NCBI GenBank assembly: GCA_045628105.1
Contig: JAZQOX010000027.1
Location: 1 to 23,217, forward strand
Length of the DNA stretch: 23,217 bases
Reading direction: 5' to 3'
DNA from: UMGS1781 sp045628105
GTDB taxonomy: Bacteria; Bacillota; Clostridia; TANB77; CAG-508
Shown here: positions 8,362 through 16,051 of the stretch, in pieces
Layout: each line of letters opens with the position of its first letter
How positions within the stretch are numbered: the stretch's first letter is position 1
Position numbers and translations under genes: made by a program
Notes under the pieces: model-generated
The model's input: the letters and a program-made list of their open reading frames with translations, nothing else
Told to the model about the DNA's origin: nothing
Database searches by the model: none

Positions 8362-9507
8362 TTAACCGTTTGTCTCATCAGGCTCAGTTGGAGTTGGAGC
8401 TGGAGTTGTTGTTGGTTTTGTAAATGACATACTAATATCTATTGATCTACCTGTTGAAGCTGTGTCGTTACAATCAGGATCTTGTCCTTCTAACCAGATA
8501 TAAACTCTTGCTTTTGATATTTTATTTCCAGGTATTGTTAATTGAACTGGATTTGCATCTGTACTTGAAACATCAACTAAATCAACAGTTGAAGCAACTG
8601 TTCCCGCTGTTGCTAATGTATATGGTTGTGATAAACCTGTAATTGTTCCTCCCTCAGTTACACCTGCTACTTCATCTGTAGCATAATATTTTCCATCTGC
8701 TGTATCAACTTGATTCATTGTTCCTGAAGCATCAGCATTTAATGTGTATGTTCTAAAGAATGTTGTTGCAGCTGCAATTCTTCTATCGTTTGTTACAACT
8801 TCAGTGATATGTTTTGTAGATGTTGTATCATTTGCATTATTTGGTTCCCAAATACATACCTTTGGTGTTCCTGCAGCAATTGCTCTAACATCTGCACCAG
8901 AAGCTGTTAATGTTTGTGATCCACTATATAATACCATACCAACTCTAACAGAGTATTCTAAACCTGTTCCATCTACGCCATCGCTTGCAGAGATTGCAAC
9001 TTTAGAATTTTGGAATAATTGTAATACATCACTTGTTTGTGATGATGAATTTTTTAAGAAAATATCAAAACAAATATATTTTGTTGTTGATGCATCACTT
9101 TCAGCTGCTACACCTGTTAATTGATCTCCTGTTGGTGAAACATTACCATATTTCATATCTAATCTACCACTTGTAACAGTTCCAGAAGTTGAAACTGGTA
9201 TTAAGTTTTCAGGTAAACTGTATGTTAAGTTTGTTGATGTTCTATTTCCTGTTGTTCCACCGTCTTTAACAATAGCAGCATCCAAGTTTGCTTGTGATAA
9301 ATCTATTGATGAAGACCATTTTTCTCCATCTAATGAGATTTGAATACCCTCAGCTGCTGTTACTTTTGCTGTAATAGTATTAATTGTAACAACCCTGTTT
9401 GCAGAGAACCATGCATAAGTTGAAGCAATTAATAATATTGCTGATAAGAATAATAGTGACATTATAGAATTGATTCTTCTTTTACTTTGTCTACTTCTTC
9501 TACTCAT
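8362..9507 (-). CDS. Secreted TasA/camelysin-like protein, probable major fibre subunit
   Basis: A 381-residue secreted protein. The very basic N-terminus MSRRSRQSKRR is followed by a hydrophobic core (about 14-31) and TYAWFSANR, the pattern of SipW-dependent signal peptides. The mature part is rich in Thr, Ser, Ala, Gly and Asp and poor in Lys, as in extracellular beta-sandwich subunits. The end carries IWLEGQDPDC at 337-346, also present in the neighbouring 9536 gene, and a Pro/Thr tail (PTTTPAPTPTEPDE) without an LPxTG sorting signal. GGAGG precedes the ATG, and a stable hairpin follows the gene. Base composition is visibly richer in G+C than in the neighbours. These traits suggest the abundant structural subunit; this role is inferred. 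By family knowledge TasA-type proteins polymerise into matrix fibres after SipW cleavage. Confidence 0.82.
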   Translation of the reverse strand: MSRRSRQSKRRINSIMSLLFLSAILLIASTYAWFSANRVVTINTITAKVTAAEGIQISLDGEKWSSSIDLSQANLDAAIVKDGGTTGNRTSTNLTYSLPENLIPVSTSGTVTSGRLDMKYGNVSPTGDQLTGVAAESDASTTKYICFDIFLKNSSSQTSDVLQLFQNSKVAISASDGVDGTGLEYSVRVGMVLYSGSQTLTASGADVRAIAAGTPKVCIWEPNNANDTTSTKHITEVVTNDRRIAAATTFFRTYTLNADASGTMNQVDTADGKYYATDEVAGVTEGGTITGLSQPYTLATAGTVASTVDLVDVSSTDANPVQLTIPGNKISKARVYIWLEGQDPDCNDTASTGRSIDISMSFTKPTTTPAPTPTEPDETNG

Positions 9508-9535
9508 TTTTTCATTCCTCCATATTTTTTTAAAA

Positions 9536-10237
9536 TTATTGGTTATTAATATATTCTTCGGATATTACCATATGCATCTTCATTTCTCCGCCAATCAAAT
9601 CGTCAATACAGTCCGGGTCATCGCCTTCAACCCAAATAACTATTGTGCATTTATCAATATCTCCTGGGGCAAAGTTTTCTCTTTTATCAAGTGCAACCGA
9701 CTCCTCAGAGTAAAAGGCAACAGTGTCCTTTTCTGGTTGGCCTGTAGTCCTATTAGCCTTGGCATATATCGTTTTCTCGTCATTCACAAATAGCATTACT
9801 CTCATAGCTTCATCAACATTTTTAATAACGTCATCTATAAAAATTTCATACCAATAATTTATTGTAGATGGCCCTTGATTTTCAATGTAGAACGTGTAAG
9901 CTATGTAGTTATTTCCATTGTGACTGCCTTCCGCCTGATTATTAATATCTTGTGGTATCCACTTAACAGAAATATTTGTCATAAACTCTAAGGTTTCTGC
10001 AGATAAAGTTCTTTTATATTTCTTATTTTCTAAGCTTTCATAAATTACTAAATCAGCTGCCGCATTACCAGCTTCATCTAGAGTAATTGTGAATCTTCCT
10101 CCTGTATAAATAACCTTTAAAACCAAATATACAATTAATAAGAATAGCAATATTAGAAATAAATATCGTCTTATGTGATCGATTATTTTATCTCTTTTAT
10201 TTACCTGCTTTGGGCTTGTAGTTTTTTTGAAAAACAT
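9536..10237 (-). CDS. Membrane-anchored accessory protein sharing the IWxEGxDPDC motif
   Basis: 233 residues from the ATG at 10237. A longer frame exists upstream, but GAGGTGG lies 14 bases before this ATG and the N-terminus MFFKKTTSPKQVNKRDK fits a membrane protein, so I use it; the start is not certain. One strong membrane segment (about 24-44, rich in Leu and Ile) lacks the YAWF or YSKY pattern of cleaved subunits, so the protein is probably anchored. The extracellular part contains FYIENQGPSTINYWYEIFID and near the end IWVEGDDPDC (201-210), matching IWLEGQDPDC of the next gene. It may be the base or an anchoring partner of the 8362 subunit. It is the first gene of its unit, 28 bases upstream of that subunit gene. 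Confidence 0.75.
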   Translation of the reverse strand: MFFKKTTSPKQVNKRDKIIDHIRRYLFLILLFLLIVYLVLKVIYTGGRFTITLDEAGNAAADLVIYESLENKKYKRTLSAETLEFMTNISVKWIPQDINNQAEGSHNGNNYIAYTFYIENQGPSTINYWYEIFIDDVIKNVDEAMRVMLFVNDEKTIYAKANRTTGQPEKDTVAFYSEESVALDKRENFAPGDIDKCTIVIWVEGDDPDCIDDLIGGEMKMHMVISEEYINNQ

Positions 10238-10306
10238 TTCTCTCTTATGCACCACCTCAACTATAATTAAGCTTCTGAAAACAATAATTCCGTTTGTATA
10301 TATTTG

Positions 10307-10312
10307 ATTATA
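10307..10312 (-). promoter_or_regulatory. -10 box of the second minus-strand unit
   Basis: Perfect TATAAT on the minus strand, about 70 bases upstream of the start at 10237. At 17-base spacing the -35 position reads AATAGA, a poor match, so this promoter may depend on the regulator binding the repeat array that begins at 10340. Confidence 0.5.
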
Positions 10313-10339
10313 TTTTAACACATACTGTATCTATTTACC

Positions 10340-10378
10340 ATTACAGATTCATTACATTTTTATTACAGAATTGTTACA
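10340..10378. repeat. Four ATTACA-type direct repeats at exact 11-bp steps (operator array)
   Basis: ATTACA at 10340, 10351 and 10362, then GTTACA at 10373. Start-to-start distance is exactly 11 bp each time and the spacer bases are unrelated. By family knowledge PhoB/PhoP-like (OmpR-family) response regulators bind TT(A/C/T)A(C/T)A half-sites in this phase. The array lies between two divergent start regions, so it may control both the 10451 gene and the 10237 unit. Confidence 0.68.
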
Positions 10379-10399
10379 TTTTGTTGTATTATGTATTAT
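10371..10399 (+). promoter_or_regulatory. Candidate promoter of the 10451 gene
   Basis: TTGTTA (10371-10376), 17 bases, TATTAT (10394-10399). The -35 box overlaps the last array repeat, the position where an OmpR-family activator or repressor would act. Transcription would begin near 10406, leaving room for AAAGGAG (10439-10445) before the ATG at 10451. Confidence 0.48.
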
Positions 10400-10450
10400 T
10401 TTATTGTATTTATTAATCTTATATGTTATAAGTATTTTAAAGGAGAATTT

Positions 10451-11050
10451 ATGAACAAGTCCAAAAAAAGAAAAATTATTTTATTTACAATTGCATTTCT
10501 ATGGCTATGCATCTCAATTTACGTTATTCAAATCACATATGCAAAGTACTTAACAACATTACATGGGACAACAAATGTTGCCTTGTCAGTATGGTCAATT
10601 AAGGTAAATAATATTGATATTACTCAAGGAGGCACTTTTACTGATAGCATTTCACCAACATTTCCAGGAAATGAATTTATTACTCCCGGTGTAATTGTTC
10701 CTGGGGCTACAGGCTATTTTGATTTGGTAATTGATAGTTCATCTGTTTCAATGCCTTTTACTTACAAAATTAGTATTGCTGAAGATCTAGAACTAAATCA
10801 AATTGCCGATATAAGACTTTCCGGTTATTCACTTGATAAAGGCACAACAGTTACACCAATTTCATTAGAAGAATCTACTCCAATAACAGGAAGAATTCCT
10901 GCTGATTATGAATATACAACAATAAGAGTTTATATGACATGGTATGATGGTGAAGATAATTCCTTATCAGATATAGATGATACAGATATTTCATTAGCTG
11001 AAGGAGAACTTCGATTAACATCAAATATAACATTTGAACAATCAACCTAA
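10451..11050 (+). CDS. Secreted TasA/camelysin-like protein on the opposite strand
   Basis: 199 residues from the ATG at 10451, chosen because AAAGGAG precedes it; an upstream in-frame ATG would lie in the promoter region. The basic start MNKSKKRK is followed by a hydrophobic core (9-27) and ITYAKYLTTLHG, a SipW-type signal peptide with cleavage expected near ITYA/K. The mature part begins LSVWSIKVNNIDIT, closely like AWSIKVNSENIT in the 18032 protein, and shares with it a middle block (GVIVPGATGYFDLVIDSS against KIAPGLDAYFEIGIDATD). The end is acidic (TWYDGEDNSLSDIDDTD). It is probably a minor fibre subunit or adaptor. It is the only plus-strand gene inside the locus, has its own promoter next to the operator array, and ends in a bidirectional terminator. 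Confidence 0.85.
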   Translation: MNKSKKRKIILFTIAFLWLCISIYVIQITYAKYLTTLHGTTNVALSVWSIKVNNIDITQGGTFTDSISPTFPGNEFITPGVIVPGATGYFDLVIDSSSVSMPFTYKISIAEDLELNQIADIRLSGYSLDKGTTVTPISLEESTPITGRIPADYEYTTIRVYMTWYDGEDNSLSDIDDTDISLAEGELRLTSNITFEQST

Positions 11051-11092
11051 AAAAAAGAAGGTTTACAATTTAATATTGTATCCTTCTTTTTT
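11051..11092. terminator. Bidirectional intrinsic terminator
   Basis: AAAAAAGAAGG (11051-11061) pairs with CCTTCTTTTTT (11082-11092), and inner ACAAT (11065-11069) pairs with ATTGT (11075-11079). A/T tracts on both sides give a U-run in either direction. It closes the plus-strand gene at 11050 and the upstream minus-strand unit ending at 11092. Confidence 0.87.
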
Positions 11093-11727
11093 TATGGTTC
11101 TGATTGATGTTGAGATGCATTAATTAATATTACAATTGATATTGCAGGCTGGTTATTATAGTTTACATCATTGTAAAATTGATATGCTGCAACTCCATAT
11201 TCAGTATCATCTTCTGAAGCATTTTCATCATAATCCCATGTAAAAGAAACATTAACTGATGTATCAGCATCAAGCCCTAGATATTCATCTGGCTGTTGTA
11301 TTTCTACATGGAATGGCAAATCTTCGGCAAGTAATTTTTTAATTTGAGCTGAAGTATATGTTCCTGGTTCCCCAGTTTCTGAAATTGTATAAGTTGTATT
11401 TAAAATTCTAAGGCCTGTTATTTCAACATCCAAATCGACTTCCTTATCCCCACTATTATGAATGCTTACAGTTTTGTTCACATCCTCCATTCCAGGATAA
11501 GCCTCTGCAACGTTTATTACAAGCTCTTTTGTTATATTTTCATCATCAACAGCAAATTCAACACTCCATGCACTAACGTGAACTGTTACATTTCCTGATA
11601 CCGTTGTTTTGTATAGAAACCATGCATATGTATTAAAAACTAGTGTAAGTGATAATAATAATAGTGTTTTTATTTTTACACGTCGTCTTTTCATTTTTTT
11701 GAGTGATTTCCTCGTCCTCTCTATCAT
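11092..11727 (-). CDS. Secreted TasA-like protein with SipW-type signal peptide
   Basis: 211 residues. An Arg/Lys-rich N-terminus (1-20), hydrophobic core (21-32) and NTYAWFLYKTTVSG give a clear SipW-type signal peptide. The mature protein starts VSAWSVEFAVDDENIT, aligned with WSIKVNNIDIT and AWSIKVNSENIT of two other proteins here, and contains AYPGMEDVNKTVSIHNSG, the PGxxxxxxxxxxNxG pattern typical of TasA/camelysin (peptidase M73-named) proteins. Its start codon follows the stop of the signal peptidase gene directly, and its binding site AAGGAG lies inside that gene, so the two are translationally coupled. That pairing strongly suggests this protein is a client of that peptidase. It is last in the unit, and its stop lies in the terminator. 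Confidence 0.85.
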   Translation of the reverse strand: MIERTRKSLKKMKRRRVKIKTLLLLSLTLVFNTYAWFLYKTTVSGNVTVHVSAWSVEFAVDDENITKELVINVAEAYPGMEDVNKTVSIHNSGDKEVDLDVEITGLRILNTTYTISETGEPGTYTSAQIKKLLAEDLPFHVEIQQPDEYLGLDADTSVNVSFTWDYDENASEDDTEYGVAAYQFYNDVNYNNQPAISIVILINASQHQSEP

Positions 11728-12360
11728 TTAAAACTCCTTTTTTTCTTCCTTTTGTTGTCTTCTTCTTCTTCTTTCTCTCATTCTATTTCTTGATGTTTTA
11801 ACTTTTTTCTTTTGTTCGTCGCTTTCTTCTCTTTCGTCTTCTTCGTCTGCTCTTTTTAAATCTCTAATTTCCATAATCATTACTACTGCAATTGAAACAA
11901 AAAGAAGAATATACATACAGTACATATTATTAATTATATTACTAAATTTTGAAATTGCAATAAATTTATATAAAACTTTTCCATAAATTTGATGTTCCTT
12001 TATTGTTGGATCCTCTGAATCATTTGCAATACCTTTTGTATGGAAGATTTTTTCACCATTTTTATCATATTCAATATTTATAACCTGGTGAGTTACAATC
12101 CTATTTGCAAAAGTTCCGACTTCACCCATATAGGTTACGTCATCTCCAACTTTAACATCATTTATGTCAATTGATTTAACAACTAAAATATCCCCAACAT
12201 TATACTTGGGCACCATACTCTCTGTGGCTACATTAAATATTCTAAACCCAAAAAATGTTACTTCATTATTTGAAAATCTCTGTATTAAGATTATTGCAAT
12301 TAATGCAATACAAAATAATGAAACAGCAAATTTAACAATACCTTTTATAATCTTTAACAT
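11728..12360 (-). CDS. SipW-type signal peptidase with charged cytoplasmic tail
   Basis: 210 residues, family S26B. The first membrane segment is about 9-27, Ser48 in TESMVPKYNVGD is the nucleophile, His91 in VTHQV the general base, and a second membrane segment lies about 144-163. The third block reads TKGIANDSED where the other two peptidases have TKGD, so the usual first Asp is Ile; a following Asp may compensate or activity may be altered. The final 45 residues are extremely charged: an acidic stretch (RADEEDEREESDE) and then a run of Arg and Lys. This tail is on the cytoplasmic side and could contact the AAA+ complex encoded just upstream; that is inference. GGAG precedes the ATG, and the DUF2357-like gene ends 12 bases upstream. 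Confidence 0.85.
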   Translation of the reverse strand: MLKIIKGIVKFAVSLFCIALIAIILIQRFSNNEVTFFGFRIFNVATESMVPKYNVGDILVVKSIDINDVKVGDDVTYMGEVGTFANRIVTHQVINIEYDKNGEKIFHTKGIANDSEDPTIKEHQIYGKVLYKFIAISKFSNIINNMYCMYILLFVSIAVVMIMEIRDLKRADEEDEREESDEQKKKVKTSRNRMRERRRRRQQKEEKKEF

Positions 12361-12372
12361 TTCTTCTCCTAC

Positions 12373-13464
12373 TTAAGTTTTTTTACTTATTTTTTTGAAA
12401 TATTTATTTATATATTTTCTAAATATCTTTTCTAATTCTTCTTTTGTAACTGCCTTTTGTTTTTTAACAACTTCAAATCTATCCCCAATTTTCTTTTGAA
12501 GCTCTTTTTTTGTGAGTTCAGGATTCATATCAATAATTTTATCAAGCATACTTGAAATTGTTTTTTCTTTCATTTCCTGAGTAACCTTATTATCTTTTCC
12601 AATACTATTAACTGTCAAGTATTCAAGTAAGAAAGTTTCGTCTATAAGTTTTTTTATATGTCCATTTTCATCATAGTTCTTTTGTTCATTAATTTTATTT
12701 TCCTTGTCGCCCAAATGCTTATGTATATAATCCCAAAGTTTCATTGCATATTGAAAATTAACATTTTTTAAAATAACATTAGTTCTTTTTATTGGATTTT
12801 GAACCATAGGGACTCTATCTTTTTCGAGACGTTTATATGTTTCTGTTCCCATTAATGCTTTTACTTTATCAGCAATGTTTTTTATTTTTTCCTCTTTCTC
12901 TGGATCTAATAATGAAGTATCAAGATCTGTATTTAACTGAATACTTACATTAACTTTTTCTTCACCAATAAGAGTTGTACTGTTATATTCAACCTTCTTT
13001 TTGTCTTTAAGTCTCGGGTCCTTATTAGTTCGATTTGTTTTTAATTTTATAAACTCAATCATGTAATTTATAAGAGTATAAATAAATGAGTTTTCATATG
13101 TAGCAATTGTTTCCTCTTTTAAAACATTAAGAAGTTTACTAGGTCTAACGTCTCCAGTTTCTTTATCAACATCTTGAATTAAATTGGTGTGCTTTGATAG
13201 ATGTTTTATACTTTCTACTGTTACCTTTTTTGATTGCTCTATTTTTAATAATTCTTCATCATTTTTTATAAATTTGTTAGGATTTCTAAGAATTTTATCA
13301 AGATAAGGAATTGTTGTTTCAAAAATTTCAATCCAGTCATATGTATAATCATCTTTACTGTAATCTGTTTTAACTTTCATATTTGAGTTCATTTTGTCAA
13401 CGAACTCATCAATATGATCTTGGTCAGTTGTTTGGTATAAATTTGAAATTTCTAAATCGCTCAT
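12373..13464 (-). CDS. DUF2357-like partner of the AAA+ ATPase, no nuclease domain seen
   Basis: A 363-residue, highly charged helical protein with no membrane segment. Residues about 82-135 (SIKHLSKHTNLI, then RPSKLLN and ETIATYENSFIYTLINYM) resemble the core of DUF2357 proteins, the McrC-like partners encoded beside McrB-type ATPases. I recall this from family patterns and could not run a profile. Typical relatives continue into a PD-(D/E)XK nuclease; I find no such motif in the C-terminal 200 residues, which are Lys/Glu-rich helices. The gene follows the AAA+ gene by 16 bases with AAAGGGG before its ATG, matching the usual gene pair. It is likely a structural adaptor that couples the ATPase to other components rather than a restriction enzyme. 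Confidence 0.72.
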   Translation of the reverse strand: MSDLEISNLYQTTDQDHIDEFVDKMNSNMKVKTDYSKDDYTYDWIEIFETTIPYLDKILRNPNKFIKNDEELLKIEQSKKVTVESIKHLSKHTNLIQDVDKETGDVRPSKLLNVLKEETIATYENSFIYTLINYMIEFIKLKTNRTNKDPRLKDKKKVEYNSTTLIGEEKVNVSIQLNTDLDTSLLDPEKEEKIKNIADKVKALMGTETYKRLEKDRVPMVQNPIKRTNVILKNVNFQYAMKLWDYIHKHLGDKENKINEQKNYDENGHIKKLIDETFLLEYLTVNSIGKDNKVTQEMKEKTISSMLDKIIDMNPELTKKELQKKIGDRFEVVKKQKAVTKEELEKIFRKYINKYFKKISKKT

Positions 13465-13480
13465 CAGTAATCCCCTTTCA

Positions 13481-15025
13481 TTATGATGCCATCTTCTTCA
13501 ATCTAAGTACGTATTCTATACATTCTTTCATACTGTTTTTTCCAAAAGTGTTGTTTAAAAACTCAACATATCCATCAATTTCATCTTTTATATATGCTAA
13601 GTTTAACTGTTCAAATTTTCTTAAAATTTTCTTTGCTATAAAGTAGTCAACACCTTCTACTTCTGTTCCACCGCATGCAACAAATACAGGTACAAATTTC
13701 TTCATATGAGAAACAATACGGTTACCAAAAGCAATACGGAAATGTTGTATTACATAATCATCCATTTTTTCAATTTTATCTAATGTATCTTGTGATATTG
13801 CAAAATCTTCCATAGCCTTTGAAAATAGTGAATCTAAATAAGTATAATTTATATCAAGTGCATCTTGCTCAGGGCATTCAAAAATTTGACCCTTTTCATT
13901 AATGTCAATTGGCATAGCTCTATCGTAAACCTTATCTGTAACAGCAAAAGTAGAATCATCGTTGTTAATTGTTCCTATATACCACATGTTTGCAGGTATT
14001 CTAATTTTACCTTGAATTAATTTTTTTGGATCTTGTGGATGAATATTTGGAACAATTTCAATTATCCATTCTGCCTTGTTTGGCATTTCTAGGATAGAAA
14101 GCATTTCAGCAAAATAGTACTCAACACGTGACAAGTTCATCTCATCTAGTATAATTGTATAAACATCATCTGTATATCCAGCTATATATAACTCTTTTAA
14201 AATTTCAGTTTCATTAAATTTCTTTGTGAATTCGTTTAAGTATCCAAAAAGGTCTGTTCTATCCCTCCATGATGGCTGAACTGATGCGACGCAAGAGTCA
14301 TGTTTCAAAAATTTTCCCCACGCATAAGCAAGAGATGTTTTACCAGTACCAGAAATACCTTGTAATATAACAAGTCTCGTTGAAGCAAGTCCAGCAATAA
14401 ATGTTCTAATTAAACTTGGCTTGTAATATAATCTTAATTTAGATGCAGCAAAATTTCTGAACATATCACAAAGTTCTTGTAAATCAAAACTATTTCCATA
14501 ATTTTTAATTTTATAGTTTGCATATTCCATATCTATTAAACTTAGTTTAGAGAATCTATTTCCTGCAAGGTCAATGTTTTCATTTTGACCTTTTTCTCCA
14601 TTTTCAGCAATAGCAGCATCATCTATAGGGCTTTCTGAAGGTTTTAATCCAAGTTGTGAAACTTTCATAGCAAGAATTTCATCTTTTTCTTTTGATAAAT
14701 TAAGAACTTTTTTATTTAAATCATTTATTTCTTGTAGCATATTTTCCTGCTCTACAACAGGTTTCCTTAATTTTGTATACTTTCGTACTATTAAAAATAA
14801 AAGGAAAAAAATTAGTCCAAATACAATAAGCATAAGTAAAACAGATATTGCAACTAAAACCCATTCAGGCATATTAAAATCTTTATTGTACTCTCTAATG
14901 ATGTTTATGTACTGTGGAAAATTAAAAATAGTCTTTAATCCATTCCAAAATCCTATTAAAATGGTAAATAGTCCATTAAATAGTTGTGATAAAAATTCAT
15001 ATAAAAATCTAAGAAAAGTATCCAT
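13481..15025 (-). CDS. Membrane-anchored McrB-like AAA+ ATPase
   Basis: 514 residues from the ATG at 15025, preceded by GAGGTG; an in-frame TTG four codons earlier overlaps that binding site. The N-terminus has an amphipathic or membrane helix (about 8-32) and a clear membrane segment (54-80), then a coiled coil (about 88-122) and linker. The AAA+ core has Walker A GISGTGKTS (223-231), the McrB-family block QPSWRDRTDLFGYLN (250-264), Walker B IILDEMN (291-297) followed by LSRVEYYFAEMLS, sensor 1 GTINNDDST (351-359), and an arginine finger in VYDRAMP (R369). All ATPase residues look intact. Such proteins form hexameric NTP-driven remodelling rings. Membrane anchoring and neighbours coding for secreted proteins suggest a role in assembly or secretion at the inner face of the membrane, not DNA restriction. 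Confidence 0.9.
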   Translation of the reverse strand: MDTFLRFLYEFLSQLFNGLFTILIGFWNGLKTIFNFPQYINIIREYNKDFNMPEWVLVAISVLLMLIVFGLIFFLLFLIVRKYTKLRKPVVEQENMLQEINDLNKKVLNLSKEKDEILAMKVSQLGLKPSESPIDDAAIAENGEKGQNENIDLAGNRFSKLSLIDMEYANYKIKNYGNSFDLQELCDMFRNFAASKLRLYYKPSLIRTFIAGLASTRLVILQGISGTGKTSLAYAWGKFLKHDSCVASVQPSWRDRTDLFGYLNEFTKKFNETEILKELYIAGYTDDVYTIILDEMNLSRVEYYFAEMLSILEMPNKAEWIIEIVPNIHPQDPKKLIQGKIRIPANMWYIGTINNDDSTFAVTDKVYDRAMPIDINEKGQIFECPEQDALDINYTYLDSLFSKAMEDFAISQDTLDKIEKMDDYVIQHFRIAFGNRIVSHMKKFVPVFVACGGTEVEGVDYFIAKKILRKFEQLNLAYIKDEIDGYVEFLNNTFGKNSMKECIEYVLRLKKMAS

Positions 15026-15038
15026 ATTACACCTCAAT

Positions 15039-16034
15039 TTATGTTTCGTTAATTATTATATTATTTTTTTTGTCTCTATACTTAAATATTTCTTCGTTAT
15101 TCTTGTCAACAAGAATATAATTGAAAATTTCAAGTTTTTTGACATTTTCATCATTTATTTCAAATGAGTCATCAAGAATTATTGCAAATTTATATCCGTT
15201 TCTAATCATTTCATATATTTCTTCTTTTTTAGTTACAAAATCTTTATAGCTTATTTTTAAATTAATTTTTTCTTGAATGCTCTGATTTTCTAATATATTT
15301 AACACTTGTTTTTTCTTCTTCTCTTTTTCAAAAATTGAAATTGGAAAATTAACAAAATATTTTGTGTCAAAATCTCCATTTATAATTTCTTCAACACATT
15401 TTGCACTAAGCATTAGGTATTCAATCATTAATTTATCTTCATTAACAACTTTTTCATTAAAAACTTCATCAATTACTTTGTCACTATAAACGTAAGAAAT
15501 TTTAAACTTTCTTTTTATATCAACCTCATATATACCTTTTACTAGTGTGTATTTTGCAATTGATAGTTCAAAATCTTGTGTTTCATATGTTTTAAAAAAT
15601 TTAACTTTCTCGTCACTATTTTCTTTTATAAGCTGTATTAATTTTTTTTCAAAATCTTGTTCTTCTAATTCAGGAAACATTTTTTTTCTTTTGTTAAATA
15701 CATTTTGTGCAAATGCATCAATATCTTCAATATTTCTAACTCCATCTAAATAGAAGATATATTGAAACATTTTCAAATAACTATCTATAACTTTTGCTAA
15801 ATTTGAGAATTCTTCAGTTAATTTTTCAGCTTCTTTTTGTAGTTCAAAATAAATTCTTCTATAAAAGAATTTATGCTTCTCTGTTAAATCATTGTTAAGA
15901 TATCTAACATTTATATATCTCTTAAGCATTATATTTGATATATTTTTATTGTAATTTTCTCCAAGTAAAAGCCTCATGCAATTATTTATGTGATTCTTCT
16001 GAAGATTAATATAATCTCCCATTATATTAAACAT
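15039..16034 (-). CDS. Cytoplasmic protein with possible degenerate EAL-like C-terminus
   Basis: 331 residues, no signal peptide or membrane segment. The N-terminal two thirds are helical and charged with no family I recognise. The last third has a succession resembling an EAL phosphodiesterase end: YFVNFPISIF (226-235, like VNVSPxxL), INLKIS (257-262, like LELEITE), IRNGYKFAIILDD (277-289, like LRxxGVRLALDDFG) and FNYILVDKN (304-312, like VDxLKIDRS). Glu residues needed for cyclic-di-GMP hydrolysis are absent, so if homologous it would be a binder or a structural relic. This resemblance is by eye and may be convergent. GAGGTG and five A bases precede the ATG at 16034, and the AAA+ gene follows 13 bases after its stop, so it is probably an ATPase partner. 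Confidence 0.82.
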   Translation of the reverse strand: MFNIMGDYINLQKNHINNCMRLLLGENYNKNISNIMLKRYINVRYLNNDLTEKHKFFYRRIYFELQKEAEKLTEEFSNLAKVIDSYLKMFQYIFYLDGVRNIEDIDAFAQNVFNKRKKMFPELEEQDFEKKLIQLIKENSDEKVKFFKTYETQDFELSIAKYTLVKGIYEVDIKRKFKISYVYSDKVIDEVFNEKVVNEDKLMIEYLMLSAKCVEEIINGDFDTKYFVNFPISIFEKEKKKKQVLNILENQSIQEKINLKISYKDFVTKKEEIYEMIRNGYKFAIILDDSFEINDENVKKLEIFNYILVDKNNEEIFKYRDKKNNIIINET

Positions 16035-16051
16035 TTTTTCACCTCTTATTT

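Noticed and set aside
8362..9507. LPxTG sorting signal for cell-wall anchoring
   Set aside because: The Pro/Thr tail ends the protein with no LPxTG, no following hydrophobic segment and no basic end; no sortase gene is present.
10340..10378. Short CRISPR-like array
   Set aside because: The repeats are only six bases with five-base spacers, far too short for CRISPR, and no cas gene is present.
10404..10432. TTGTAT / TATAAG promoter for the 10451 gene
   Set aside because: Spacing and extended -10 are good, but transcription would begin at the ribosome binding site itself, leaving no leader; the 10371-10399 promoter fits better.
12373..15025. Type IV McrBC restriction system
   Set aside because: The ATPase is membrane-anchored, no nuclease motif is visible in the partner, and all flanking genes concern secretion; a restriction role is not supported.
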